In this document: one piece after another, positions 1 through 9,089 of the stretch
Layout: every line of letters begins with the position of its first letter
How positions within the stretch are numbered: the first letter of the stretch is position 1
Assembly (NCBI GenBank): GCA_035299085.1
Contig: DATGXG010000038.1
Span: 60,892 to 124,891, forward strand
DNA length: 64,000 nucleotides
Origin: Bacteroidales bacterium
GTDB taxonomy: Bacteria; Bacteroidota; Bacteroidia; Bacteroidales; UBA10428
Direction of reading: 5' to 3'
Made by a program: the position numbers and the translations under genes
Notes under the pieces: model-generated
Databases searched by the model: none
Told to the model about the DNA's origin: nothing
Seen by the model: the letters and a program-made list of their open reading frames with translations, nothing else

Positions 1-3000
1 ATATCCAGCGGAACCATACCCAGTGATTTGATCAGTGCTTCCTTAACACACCATATCCTGGTAAAGCTTACATCATCATCATGATCAATGTTTTTGAGCT
101 GTTCCAGCACCGTTGAAAATTTACCTTCGGTGAGTTGCTCCCATTCTTCCCTCTCGCGATTGCATATATACTCGATATCACATCCCTGGTCTCCGGCTCC
201 CATAGTCATCATCAGAACGGAGCGGCTATGTGACAGTGAAATATTCACCTGTCTGTTTTCTAAAACAGGCTTTCCGTTAGGAGCCCAGGCTATCGTGCAG
301 GGTTTTTCAATATCCTGAAAAGTATTGATCCAGGAACTGAATACACCGTTTTCGATTTCATGCCTTTCATTCCTGTCTGTTCTGTTAAACTCCTTATCAT
401 GTTTATAAAGATTTATATGAAGTTTACCATCGATAAACGATTCATACTGGTCCATTTCAGCATTCAACTTTTCCCTGAAAAGTGTATCCAACGCTGCAAT
501 CTTTGTTGCATCGGGATATTGCGGCGTTGATTCAAGAGCCTTGACTTCATAGCCTGTGATCTTCTCCACAATCCTGTCGTTGCAAACAAATTCCACATTA
601 CAAAGAGCCCTGTTCTCCGATTGTTCAACCAGGGCGCTATTGACCAGGCCCCTGTTATTCAGAACACCCGTATCATAAATATCCCATCTTTTTATGGATA
701 CCGGGAGGTATTTCTTCCCGGTAAGGTAAATCTGAACCGACTGGAGAAGAACATCCCTCAGTAAAGGATTGCCGGCAATCATAGGAGAACGGATCTCCTC
801 ACTCCAGGCTTCCTGGGAACCATCACTGCCGTTCATTTTTGTAATGAAAGCAGCCTCTTCCCTGTCGAGGGAAACCATTTTATCGATATGCTGAAATTTC
901 GGACCCTGGAACAGCAGCCAGGAATAAAGGTCGGATTCTGGACTGATTTTCAGAAATTCATCGGGAAGCTGAACCGGCTTTGAAACTTCAATTGGTTCAG
1001 TGTGGATGGTGAATTCGCCTGAAAAATGGAATTCGGTGAAACCGGAATCTTCAGTGGAGATCCCTGCAAAAATTCGGATACTCTCATTGCCCGGTTGACC
1101 GTTCTCCATCAGGCGGGCTGATAACCCGATTTCCATGCTTCCTACAGGAGGAACCACAACCGGCCGTCTGAGCGAGATGTTTTCAATAGTAAATCCTGCA
1201 GGTTTTGAAACTCCCGCCAGGAAACACGATACCTGGGCCATGGCTTCCAAACCGAACACGGTTGGAAATAACAAGGAACCTGAATAATTGTGATCATTCA
1301 GGTAAAGATCTGTTGATGCATCCAATTCCACCCTGGCTGAAATTTCCCTGCCCGGTTCATAAGACCGGATATCCTTAAGAAACCGGTTTGCCGTTATCAT
1401 GGGTTTTATCGTATTCCATGTATCCAGTCCCCCCATCCGGCTTGAAATCACTATTTGCTGATCGGTATTTTCATGGTTGACCCAGAAAAGAAATTCCCTG
1501 ATACCCGCTTCAGGGTTGATTGAGCCTATTCCCCTGGATGCCAAGTGACTGTTACTGCCCAATCTTACACCCATACCGATTTCGTCCCATATGCTGTAAG
1601 CGATTGTACGTATTTGAATTTTTGAATTCGCAACAGTTGAACGCAGAAACAAATCGAGGTTCTCATTGGAGAAAGCATACCAGCTGTTTCCGGGCATTCC
1701 GGTAATCCCGATAATCGAAGTGAGCGCTATGTAATGCTTAATGCTGAATTGTTGGAGCGCCTCGTGAAGATTAAAAAACCCGGAGATTTTTGGCGCCATT
1801 TCTTTCAGCGCGTCCTCATATGCGACCCTTTCGGCCTTTGCCGGGACGTTCCTTCCTGCACCATGTAAAACACCGGTAATAGTGCCATATTTTTTACAGA
1901 TATCGCTGATTGCATTCTTTACAGTCAGTGCATCTGTAATATCACACTGGTAATAACTGACCTCGAGATTTTCTTTGCGATACCGGTCAAGCAACGATTC
2001 AATTTCAGATGTTACCGCGGAACTGCCTAAAAGAGCCGTTTTGCATTTTGATTCCTTTGCCAGTGCGAACATGCATTCTGCCGTAATCCCTTTTGCACCG
2101 CCGGTGGCGACAAAAACATCGCCCGATGATGGAGCATCCGCAATATCATTTACATTCTCATGCGCTAATGCCCTGTAGGCCATCCGTCTTCTGAGTAAAG
2201 AGGCATCATATCCGACCGCATCAAAACGCTGTTCAGTAAGAAACTCCTGCATGACTGACCTGATTCCGGTTTCCGGCTGAATGCTTTTATCGGTTTCCAC
2301 AACCCTGATCATCAACTCCGGTCTTTCATGATGCAGGCTGGCCGCGAATGATACCACACCTGCGCCGGGAACCTGCTTCGCCCCGTGGATATTCTTCACA
2401 AATAACCCGTCGTTGAACTGCAGGAAGCCGATCATTTCCATTTCATCGAGGCGGGACGTTAATGTAGTGAGTAACCTGACGGTTTTCCTGATGGCTGATT
2501 CATTCAGCGGATCCCGGGGTACCAGAACTAAAATGCAGCAGTTTTGAAATGAGGCAAGCGTATTCATTTCAGCGGACTTAACCCATATTACTCTTACAGG
2601 AAGCTTTCCGGTGATCAGATTCAACTGGTCCGGATTTATATCTTCATCATGAAGAATCACAAGGCATTTCTCGTTCCAGAATTCATTAAAATGCTGTTCT
2701 TCAACCGGTAATGATTCCTCTTGTAATTCAACCGTATAGGAGTTAACCCAATCTGTAGTGTAATCATTGCCTTTCTCGTTCACACCCTCAGGAGTCGTAT
2801 TATCTGAAAACTCCTTAATGATCTGGTTAATTGTAGAGTTTGCAAGCGTTCCGGCGTTTATTCGTTTTTGAATATTGAATTTTTTCTGCAGGTGTGAAAT
2901 GAAGGATCCAGCTTTTATGCTATCCATGTTCAGATCATCGAGAAGCCTGTTTTCACCGGATAAGGCTTCCCGCGGAAAACCGGTTCGACGTGCCAGTTCC

Positions 3001-6000
3001 AGGTAAATTTCATCTGTAAGTGAAGTTGTTTTCCCGGCAGAATTCTGCTGATTCGAAACCTTTTGAGATCCAGGCCCGATTACCGTTTGGAGGTTGTGAA
3101 TCAATTCGCCGATTGGTGCATTTGATAGCAATGATACATTTAATTTGCCGGGAATTCCAAGTGTTTTGGCAATACCGTTTACCAGTGTAGCCGATTTTAT
3201 GCTGTCCAGGTTGAGATCATCCAGCAACCGTAGCTGATCATTTAAAGTTTCCTGGTTAAACCCGGTCATTTCATGAATTCTTCTGTACACAAGCTGCTGT
3301 ACTTCAGGAGTATCACTCTGCTGAGGTGCTGAAACCGGTTTGGTATGCAATACAGGCTTGGGCTCATTTACTTCTCCGGCCGGATGCATCTCTTTAAAAT
3401 GCCTGTAATCGGTATCCACCATTTCACGAATGAAGGAACCCCTCTTCTTCAGATAATTCCTGAATTCATTTCCGGGTTTCATATCCAGCAATTCATGGAA
3501 AGATTCCCTGCTTTCATGATGTGGAACCTCAACCTCGGGGAATGGCTTTTCGAGGGGATTGACAATGAAATTTTTCAAACTTGCCGGAATAAAAGGACGG
3601 ATCAACCGGTCCTTGTATAATTCTTCGGTATTGATAGGACTACCTGATACAAATACAGCACCCAACAAAACATTCAGCGAAAGGTCATCTTCGGCGACTG
3701 GTTCAACAGGAAATACAGGCAGGTCAGGATCAATAGAAGAAATCAATCCGCTCAGAACTCTTCCCGGGCCTATTTCGAGGACAATATCACATTTCTTTTT
3801 CAGGGTGTTTACTGAACTTATAAAATCGACGGGACTGGTAGCCTGGGATGCAAAATACGTATTCAAATCGTTGCATTCCGTAAGGATATTTCCGTTCATA
3901 CTGCTGATTAACGCAATATCCGGATTTTTCTGCGATGTGTGAGGCAGGTTGAAACCTGCAAGGTCGCCGGCCACATCGGCAATCAGATCGGAGTGAAAAG
4001 CAGCAGAAACCGGAAGTTCAACACCTGAGATCTGATCTTCTGAGGCTAATTGAAGAATATTCTTAATGGCAGCGGATGTTCCGCTGATTACAGTTTGTTG
4101 CGGGGCGTTGATATTGGCAATAGTTGCATATTCCTTCACCCTTTGAATAAATTTTTGAGCCTCAACCGCAGAACACTGGAGACTGGCCATACTACCTGAA
4201 CCTTTTACTGCCATCGATTTTCCCCTGAATATGGAAAGACTCAGAAGCGAATCGAAAGGTAAAAGACCCGCTGCATGAAAGGCCATCAATTCTCCCAGGC
4301 TGTGACCTGTAACACAGGATACGCGAATGCCAAGGCGTTTAAGGTATTCGAACCACAATAGTGAAGCGAGTGTAATAGTTGGCTGAGCAATATCGGTTGG
4401 CTTTAGCTGCGACTGCCAGTATTTGAGTTGGTCCTTATCAGACGCCCTTTCCTGATCACGAAAAATGAATGAACGTAGATCAGATGAATTATCCCTTTCA
4501 AACAGATCTGCAGCTGTTTTTACCATTGTCCTGGCCCAGTCGTAACGCTCCACCAGTTTCCTGGCCATGTTGATCCGTTGTGAGCCCTGGCCCGGGAAAG
4601 CAGCTCCTATTCTCAGGTTTTCCTTTTTTTGCCCGGCGATAACTGTGCCGGATTCCAGCCGGATTATCGATGAATCATCCGATTCATTCAATCGGGTAAT
4701 CAACAGATCAATTTTCTTTTCCAGGTTAAATGGCGTTTCAGCTATAATAGCTGCACGGTATTCCCCGGTAAAATCAATTTTTTCGTTCTGAAAACAGGCA
4801 AGGTCAGACAGTTCTGCATAGCTGATACCTTTTGCATTATGGCGGCTGACCTTCAGGGATTCGATCACCTCCGCCCTGGTATGGCCGGTAAAAAGGAACA
4901 ATTCATGAGTCTGCACAGAGGCCATAAGTTTTCTCTCTTCCAGCACCGGTTCGAGTTTGACGAACGGCCGGCTTCCGGAATGAAGGATCACGTGGCTGTT
5001 GATTCCACCGAAACCCATGGCAGATACCCCTGCATACAATTCATCAGATGGGTTTTTTACTTCTCCATGAATGACAGGGTATAAACACCTGGCTTTTTCA
5101 ACAAAGACAGGATTTGGTTCCTTAATATTGGCAGTGGGAGGAATGATTCTGCGGTTCAGAGCGATTGCTGTTTTAATAAAAGCTCCTATTCCTGCAGCAG
5201 CTTTGGTATGTCCGACGATTGATTTAAATGATGTCACACCGCAATGCCTTGATTGTAATTCTCCATTGCGCTGGAGGGCATTGGTGATGGCCTCAATTTC
5301 AACCTTATCGCCGACTTTTGTGCCGGTTCCGTGTCCTTCAATAAAACTCAGTTCCACCGGATCAATTCCGGCTTTTTCTCCGGCCCGGATAAGGGCTCTT
5401 GATTGTCCATCCACACTGGGCGCCGTGATTCCGCCTTTGCCGTCGGACGAAATACCCCAGCCATCAATAACCGCATAAACCGGGTTGTTATCGCGGATAG
5501 CATCTTCAAGCCTCTTCAATACTACCATTCCGCAACCCTCTCCGGGCAGAAATCCCCTGCCGTTTATATCATAAACCCGCATTTCATCAGAAGTGAGGGC
5601 CCCTGTTTTTGCAAAACCGATTAATTCGAAAGTATCCAGGCTTATATCAACTCCGCCGGCAATAACCATGTCCATCTGGTGCAATTCAAGATAATTGGCT
5701 GCCGTAACAATAGCCAGCAGCGAGGATGAGCATGCCCCGTCAACAATATATCCTCCTCCATGGACATCGAGGTAATTGCATATCCGGCCGGCGATTGTAT
5801 TGGCAAGTCCGCCTGCCAGCGTATCTTCGGTAACCGGATGGAACACCGATTTATAATAGGCCTCCATGGTGCTTTCGAGTTCATCCACCATGTCAGACAA
5901 TCCTTTCTTTTTTGCCGATTCGCGAAGCGCTTTTCTTACATAAGGCCAGCGAAGCAACATCTGGTTTGACCGGGTAAATTCACCGGTAAGGGTATTTCCC

Positions 6001-6383
6001 AGGATAGCTCCTGTTTTCTCACCCGGTAAATTATTCCTGCTGTAACCGGCATCTTCAATAGCCTGCAATGCCGTGTCAAGAGCAAGCCAATGAACAATAT
6101 CCGTGCTTTCGAAAGTCTGTTTTGGTATTTTTTTATCCAGCCAGTCAAAACTATATCCGTCAATGACTGCTGCTTTATTCTGGTATGTCTTGTTTAAAAC
6201 AAGCGGATCAGGATCATAATAATCGTGATTGGGAAGTCTCACATCGGGCATTTCCCTGAACTGGCGTCGTCGTGACAGGATGTTTTCCCACAGATGGAGG
6301 GGATTGTGTGCACCGGGATAAATACAGCCAATACCTATAACGGCTATTTTACAGCTTTTGTCAGGTTTGTTAGTTTTGCTCAT
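1..6383 (-). CDS. Iterative type I polyketide / PUFA-like synthase, KS-AT-ACP-ACP-KR-DH-PPTase (3' end outside window)
   Basis: A multidomain megasynthase that would build a polyketide or polyunsaturated acyl chain iteratively on its own carrier domains. I translated the minus strand by hand from an ATG at 6383; 2,127 codons are visible and the frame is still open at the left edge. Domains: ketosynthase about 1-450, with active-site Cys218 in VDGACSSSL, His351 in EGHGTGT and His392 in VGHTKAA; acyltransferase about 570-880 with nucleophile Ser695 in GHSLGE; two acyl carrier domains with phosphopantetheine serines Ser1061 (LDDLNLDSIKS) and Ser1155 (LDDLNMDSIKA); ketoreductase about 1420-1660 with a TGGAKGI cofactor loop and Tyr1569 in YAFSN; dehydratase with His1698 in NDHNYSG; C-terminal phosphopantetheinyl transferase with GCDIE (Asp2069) and WCVKEA (Lys2114, Glu2115). 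Order and KS signature resemble enediyne PKSs, which usually carry one ACP; PfaA-type PUFA synthases carry several ACPs but a separate transferase. The product cannot be named from this. Confidence 0.9.
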   Translation of the reverse strand, partial: MSKTNKPDKSCKIAVIGIGCIYPGAHNPLHLWENILSRRRQFREMPDVRLPNHDYYDPDPLVLNKTYQNKAAVIDGYSFDWLDKKIPKQTFESTDIVHWLALDTALQAIEDAGYSRNNLPGEKTGAILGNTLTGEFTRSNQMLLRWPYVRKALRESAKKKGLSDMVDELESTMEAYYKSVFHPVTEDTLAGGLANTIAGRICNYLDVHGGGYIVDGACSSSLLAIVTAANYLELHQMDMVIAGGVDISLDTFELIGFAKTGALTSDEMRVYDINGRGFLPGEGCGMVVLKRLEDAIRDNNPVYAVIDGWGISSDGKGGITAPSVDGQSRALIRAGEKAGIDPVELSFIEGHGTGTKVGDKVEIEAITNALQRNGELQSRHCGVTSFKSIVGHTKAAAGIGAFIKTAIALNRRIIPPTANIKEPNPVFVEKARCLYPVIHGEVKNPSDELYAGVSAMGFGGINSHVILHSGSRPFVKLEPVLEERKLMASVQTHELFLFTGHTRAEVIESLKVSRHNAKGISYAELSDLACFQNEKIDFTGEYRAAIIAETPFNLEKKIDLLITRLNESDDSSIIRLESGTVIAGQKKENLRIGAAFPGQGSQRINMARKLVERYDWARTMVKTAADLFERDNSSDLRSFIFRDQERASDKDQLKYWQSQLKPTDIAQPTITLASLLWFEYLKRLGIRVSCVTGHSLGELMAFHAAGLLPFDSLLSLSIFRGKSMAVKGSGSMASLQCSAVEAQKFIQRVKEYATIANINAPQQTVISGTSAAIKNILQLASEDQISGVELPVSAAFHSDLIADVAGDLAGFNLPHTSQKNPDIALISSMNGNILTECNDLNTYFASQATSPVDFISSVNTLKKKCDIVLEIGPGRVLSGLISSIDPDLPVFPVEPVAEDDLSLNVLLGAVFVSGSPINTEELYKDRLIRPFIPASLKNFIVNPLEKPFPEVEVPHHESRESFHELLDMKPGNEFRNYLKKRGSFIREMVDTDYRHFKEMHPAGEVNEPKPVLHTKPVSAPQQSDTPEVQQLVYRRIHEMTGFNQETLNDQLRLLDDLNLDSIKSATLVNGIAKTLGIPGKLNVSLLSNAPIGELIHNLQTVIGPGSQKVSNQQNSAGKTTSLTDEIYLELARRTGFPREALSGENRLLDDLNMDSIKAGSFISHLQKKFNIQKRINAGTLANSTINQIIKEFSDNTTPEGVNEKGNDYTTDWVNSYTVELQEESLPVEEQHFNEFWNEKCLVILHDEDINPDQLNLITGKLPVRVIWVKSAEMNTLASFQNCCILVLVPRDPLNESAIRKTVRLLTTLTSRLDEMEMIGFLQFNDGLFVKNIHGAKQVPGAGVVSFAASLHHERPELMIRVVETDKSIQPETGIRSVMQEFLTEQRFDAVGYDASLLRRRMAYRALAHENVNDIADAPSSGDVFVATGGAKGITAECMFALAKESKCKTALLGSSAVTSEIESLLDRYRKENLEVSYYQCDITDALTVKNAISDICKKYGTITGVLHGAGRNVPAKAERVAYEDALKEMAPKISGFFNLHEALQQFSIKHYIALTSIIGITGMPGNSWYAFSNENLDLFLRSTVANSKIQIRTIAYSIWDEIGMGVRLGSNSHLASRGIGSINPEAGIREFLFWVNHENTDQQIVISSRMGGLDTWNTIKPMITANRFLKDIRSYEPGREISARVELDASTDLYLNDHNYSGSLLFPTVFGLEAMAQVSCFLAGVSKPAGFTIENISLRRPVVVPPVGSMEIGLSARLMENGQPGNESIRIFAGISTEDSGFTEFHFSGEFTIHTEPIEVSKPVQLPDEFLKISPESDLYSWLLFQGPKFQHIDKMVSLDREEAAFITKMNGSDGSQEAWSEEIRSPMIAGNPLLRDVLLQSVQIYLTGKKYLPVSIKRWDIYDTGVLNNRGLVNSALVEQSENRALCNVEFVCNDRIVEKITGYEVKALESTPQYPDATKIAALDTLFREKLNAEMDQYESFIDGKLHINLYKHDKEFNRTDRNERHEIENGVFSSWINTFQDIEKPCTIAWAPNGKPVLENRQVNISLSHSRSVLMMTMGAGDQGCDIEYICNREREEWEQLTEGKFSTVLEQLKNIDHDDDVSFTRIWCVKEALIKSLGMVPLD

Positions 6384-6504
6384 AAAACTGAAATATTTAG
6401 TTTAACTTTTGTCATTGCCGCAATATCATCCCTTATTCGTTCTTACAAAACGGATTTAAAGGAGAATCAATCAGAACTCTCCGTTAAGGATAAAACTTCT
6501 AAGG

Positions 6505-6524
6505 GTGAGGTATGAAAACCTCAC
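6505..6524. repeat. Small inverted repeat between synthase and STAS-like gene
   Basis: GTGAGGT and ACCTCAC form a 7-bp stem around a 6-base loop. It lies about 55 bases past the stop of the 148-residue gene and 122 bases upstream of the synthase start. On the plus strand it is followed by an A-run, so on the minus strand the U-run comes before the hairpin, which argues against a simple terminator. An RNA hairpin in the synthase leader is possible. Confidence 0.35.
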
Positions 6525-6579
6525 GGTCAAAAAAAACGGGTGTGGGGGTTGGATGGAAAAAAAGGAACTTAAAACGCGC

Positions 6580-7026
6580 TTATGAAATATTGACGTCTTT
6601 TACTTCAACACTAACTGAAGAACTTATCCAGTTTTGCGCGTCATTTAAGGTACTAAATGCCTTGATCTGGAATTGATTGTCAGTCCTTTTGTTTGTGTAA
6701 TCCACGTAAAATTTAACTGCCAGTTTGCCAAACGCACTTTCAGGTAACACAAACGCCACTTTTTTGGCTCCGAAACGATAAGCCCGATCGTTTACATTTG
6801 AGTTAAGCCACATGAGATCATCCGGTTTGACAACTTTGAGAAGTCTTGCGTCATTAATCCATCCCAGGTTGGGCATAGACTTGATTTTTTCCTCCATGAA
6901 ATCCATTCCGGTAACAAAGGGTTTTCTCCATGTATCACCGGCAAGGTACCTCAACGGTTTCCAAATAATAGCAGGGATTTCAGGAACGAAGTCAAGTTTT
7001 ACATTTGCATCTTCAAATATTACCAT
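6580..7026 (-). CDS. STAS/SEC14-like cytoplasmic protein, 148 aa
   Basis: A soluble protein with no signal peptide or membrane segment. The pattern is an N-terminal beta strand (VIFEDANVKLDF), a central Trp-rich helical part and a C-terminal strand-helix unit ending in FSTLNDAQNWI. It resembles the small STAS/SEC14-type proteins (SpoIIAA-like fold) that Bacteroidota carry in several copies; that assignment is from pattern memory only. No catalytic residues are evident. It starts at an ATG preceded by a TAnnTTTG-type box about 45 bases upstream and lies on the same strand as the synthase, 196 bases ahead of it. A functional link to the synthase is not shown. Confidence 0.55.
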   Translation of the reverse strand: MVIFEDANVKLDFVPEIPAIIWKPLRYLAGDTWRKPFVTGMDFMEEKIKSMPNLGWINDARLLKVVKPDDLMWLNSNVNDRAYRFGAKKVAFVLPESAFGKLAVKFYVDYTNKRTDNQFQIKAFSTLNDAQNWISSSVSVEVKDVNIS

Positions 7027-7070
7027 AAAATATGTTTATTAGGAATTTCATTAACAACTGGGTGCAGTTT

Positions 7071-7078
7071 CAAAAATA
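7071..7078 (-). promoter_or_regulatory. Candidate -7 box (TATTTTTG) for the STAS-like gene
   Basis: The minus strand reads TATTTTTG, a match to the Bacteroidota housekeeping -7 consensus TAnnTTTG, about 45 bases upstream of the ATG at 7026. No clear TTTG -33 element was found at the expected spacing, so this is a weak call. Confidence 0.35.
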
Positions 7079-7280
7079 ATAAAATTCTGAAAACTTCATT
7101 GTTCTTCGTGTGAAATAATTGAATAATAATAATTATGCAATGCATGCATATTAAAAATTCAACCGGATCACCGGCATTCGGAATTTTTATTTATTTTTAT
7201 TATGAAACCCTACCTGCTTCCTTCACATATAAAGGTAATAAGTAAAGATTGTTAGTTTGCAACTGTAAAAGCTTTCTTTC

Positions 7281-9083
7281 ATGGATTTTATTGATATGCG
7301 CACTATTCTGTTCAGTTTCCTGATCAGCGACATAGTCAGTGTTATTGTAATCGTCTACCTGTTCGCACAGAACAAGAATCGTTTTAAGGGAACCGGATTC
7401 TGGATTATTAATTTCTGCCTGCAGACTTTCTCGTTAGTATTCATCACTCTCAGGGGGATTATACCGGACTGGATCTCTATCGTAGTCGCAAATGTTTTTG
7501 TGATCAGCGGGACCCTTTTCGGTTTGATCGGACTACAGAGGTTTTTGGATATAAAAGTCCGGAATATTCATAATTACATAGTACTGGCCGGGTTTACAGT
7601 GTTTCATTACTGGGCCGGAATTATTCATCCTGACCTGGACTTAAGAGATCTGAATATCAGCATTGCCATGCTGATCATATGCTCGCAATGCAGCATCCTG
7701 GTGTGGTATCGTAGTCCTTCACATCTGAAAAAAACTACTTTTGGAGTCGGCCTTGTCTTTGCGTTATACTGTGTTGTTAATGTAATCCGCATACTTGTAT
7801 TTTTTATTTCTGAGAATCAGACCAATAATTATCTGGAGTCTGGTAATTTTGAAAAGGTGGTAATCTATTCTTACCAGGCTTTACTTATCCTGCTTACGTT
7901 CTCCCTGGTTCTGATGTATAATCGGCGGCTCCAATCCATCCTCGAAAGTGAAGAAACCGAATTAAAAGAAAGCACCAGGAAGTTATATACCTTAAATAAT
8001 AATCTCAATGGAGTAGTCTACCGGCGTTCCAATGATCAGGACTGGACGTTGCAATATATCAGTGAAGGCGTTTACAACCTTACCGGTTACCCTTCAGAGA
8101 ATTTTACAGGAGATTCTAAACTGCTGTATAGTTCTCTCATTCATAAAGAAGACCTGAAGGAAATACGGAATAAAGTTCAATCGGCTGTGGAAGCGAAAAA
8201 TCCATATACACTTGAATACCGGATTAATACAGCATCGGGCAGGCTACGATGGGTATGGGAACGTGGCAGAGCAGTTTTCAATGAAAATCAACTGGTGGCG
8301 CTTGAAGGTTTTATTTCCGATATCACAGAAAAGAAGTTAGCTGAAGACGAAGTTAAAAGACTCAATATTGAACTGGAAGGGAGGGTATTCCAGAGGACCC
8401 TGGAACTGGAGGAAAAGACTGCTGAACTCGAAGCATTCAGTTATTCGGTTTCTCATGATTTGAGAGCGCCGCTTCGTGCTTTATCTGGTTATACTTCAAT
8501 CTTAGGTGAAAAGTATGCTTCTTCGATGGATGAGGAAGGCCTGAATCTCATGAATTCAATTACGTACAATATCCGTAAGATGGATAATCTGATTGTCGCA
8601 TTGCTCACTTTCTCAAAGATAGGCAAACAGGATATCCGGTTCAGTTCTGTTAATATGGTAACAATGGTTCAGTCCATAGTATCTGAATTGACTTCAGAAA
8701 CTAAAAACCGATACAACATCATCATAAATAACCTGCCCGTGTGTCATGCTGATGCGCCCATGATATATCAGATCTGGGTGAATCTGATCCATAATGCGAT
8801 AAAATATTCCTCTAAAAAGGAAAATCCGTGCATTGAAATTGGCAGTTTGTCGTCTGAATCTTATAACGTCTATTATATAAAAGACAATGGTGTTGGTTTT
8901 GACAGCAAATATATTGACCGGCTATTTGCTGTTTTTCAACGGCTGCATTCAGAAAAAGACTTTGAAGGTACGGGAGTCGGACTCGCCATCGTCAGAAGAG
9001 CAGTTAACCGGATGGGAGGGAAAGTCTGGGCTGAAAGTAAGTTAGATGAAGGAGCATCATTTTATTTTTCCATTCCAACATAA
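7281..9083 (+). CDS. Membrane PAS sensor histidine kinase
   Basis: A two-component sensor kinase, 600 residues. The N-terminal third holds about seven hydrophobic helices (roughly residues 6-28, 38-57, 67-85, 99-115, 123-144, 154-175 and 193-213), an integral-membrane sensing module. A PAS domain follows (about 240-355), then a coiled linker, a HisKA dimerisation domain with phospho-acceptor His392 in SVSHDLRAPL, and a HATPase domain with an N box (WVNLIHNAIKYS), a G1 motif (DNGVGFD) and a G2 motif (GTGVGLAIV). The stop is 6 bases before the next gene, a hybrid kinase, so the two are almost certainly co-transcribed. The signal sensed is unknown. Confidence 0.9.
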   Translation: MDFIDMRTILFSFLISDIVSVIVIVYLFAQNKNRFKGTGFWIINFCLQTFSLVFITLRGIIPDWISIVVANVFVISGTLFGLIGLQRFLDIKVRNIHNYIVLAGFTVFHYWAGIIHPDLDLRDLNISIAMLIICSQCSILVWYRSPSHLKKTTFGVGLVFALYCVVNVIRILVFFISENQTNNYLESGNFEKVVIYSYQALLILLTFSLVLMYNRRLQSILESEETELKESTRKLYTLNNNLNGVVYRRSNDQDWTLQYISEGVYNLTGYPSENFTGDSKLLYSSLIHKEDLKEIRNKVQSAVEAKNPYTLEYRINTASGRLRWVWERGRAVFNENQLVALEGFISDITEKKLAEDEVKRLNIELEGRVFQRTLELEEKTAELEAFSYSVSHDLRAPLRALSGYTSILGEKYASSMDEEGLNLMNSITYNIRKMDNLIVALLTFSKIGKQDIRFSSVNMVTMVQSIVSELTSETKNRYNIIINNLPVCHADAPMIYQIWVNLIHNAIKYSSKKENPCIEIGSLSSESYNVYYIKDNGVGFDSKYIDRLFAVFQRLHSEKDFEGTGVGLAIVRRAVNRMGGKVWAESKLDEGASFYFSIPT

Positions 9084-9089
9084 CCATTT

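Noticed and set aside
5642..6163. Short minus-strand open frames within the synthase region
   Set aside because: They are in a different frame from the 2,127-codon synthase, whose catalytic motifs run through the same bases.
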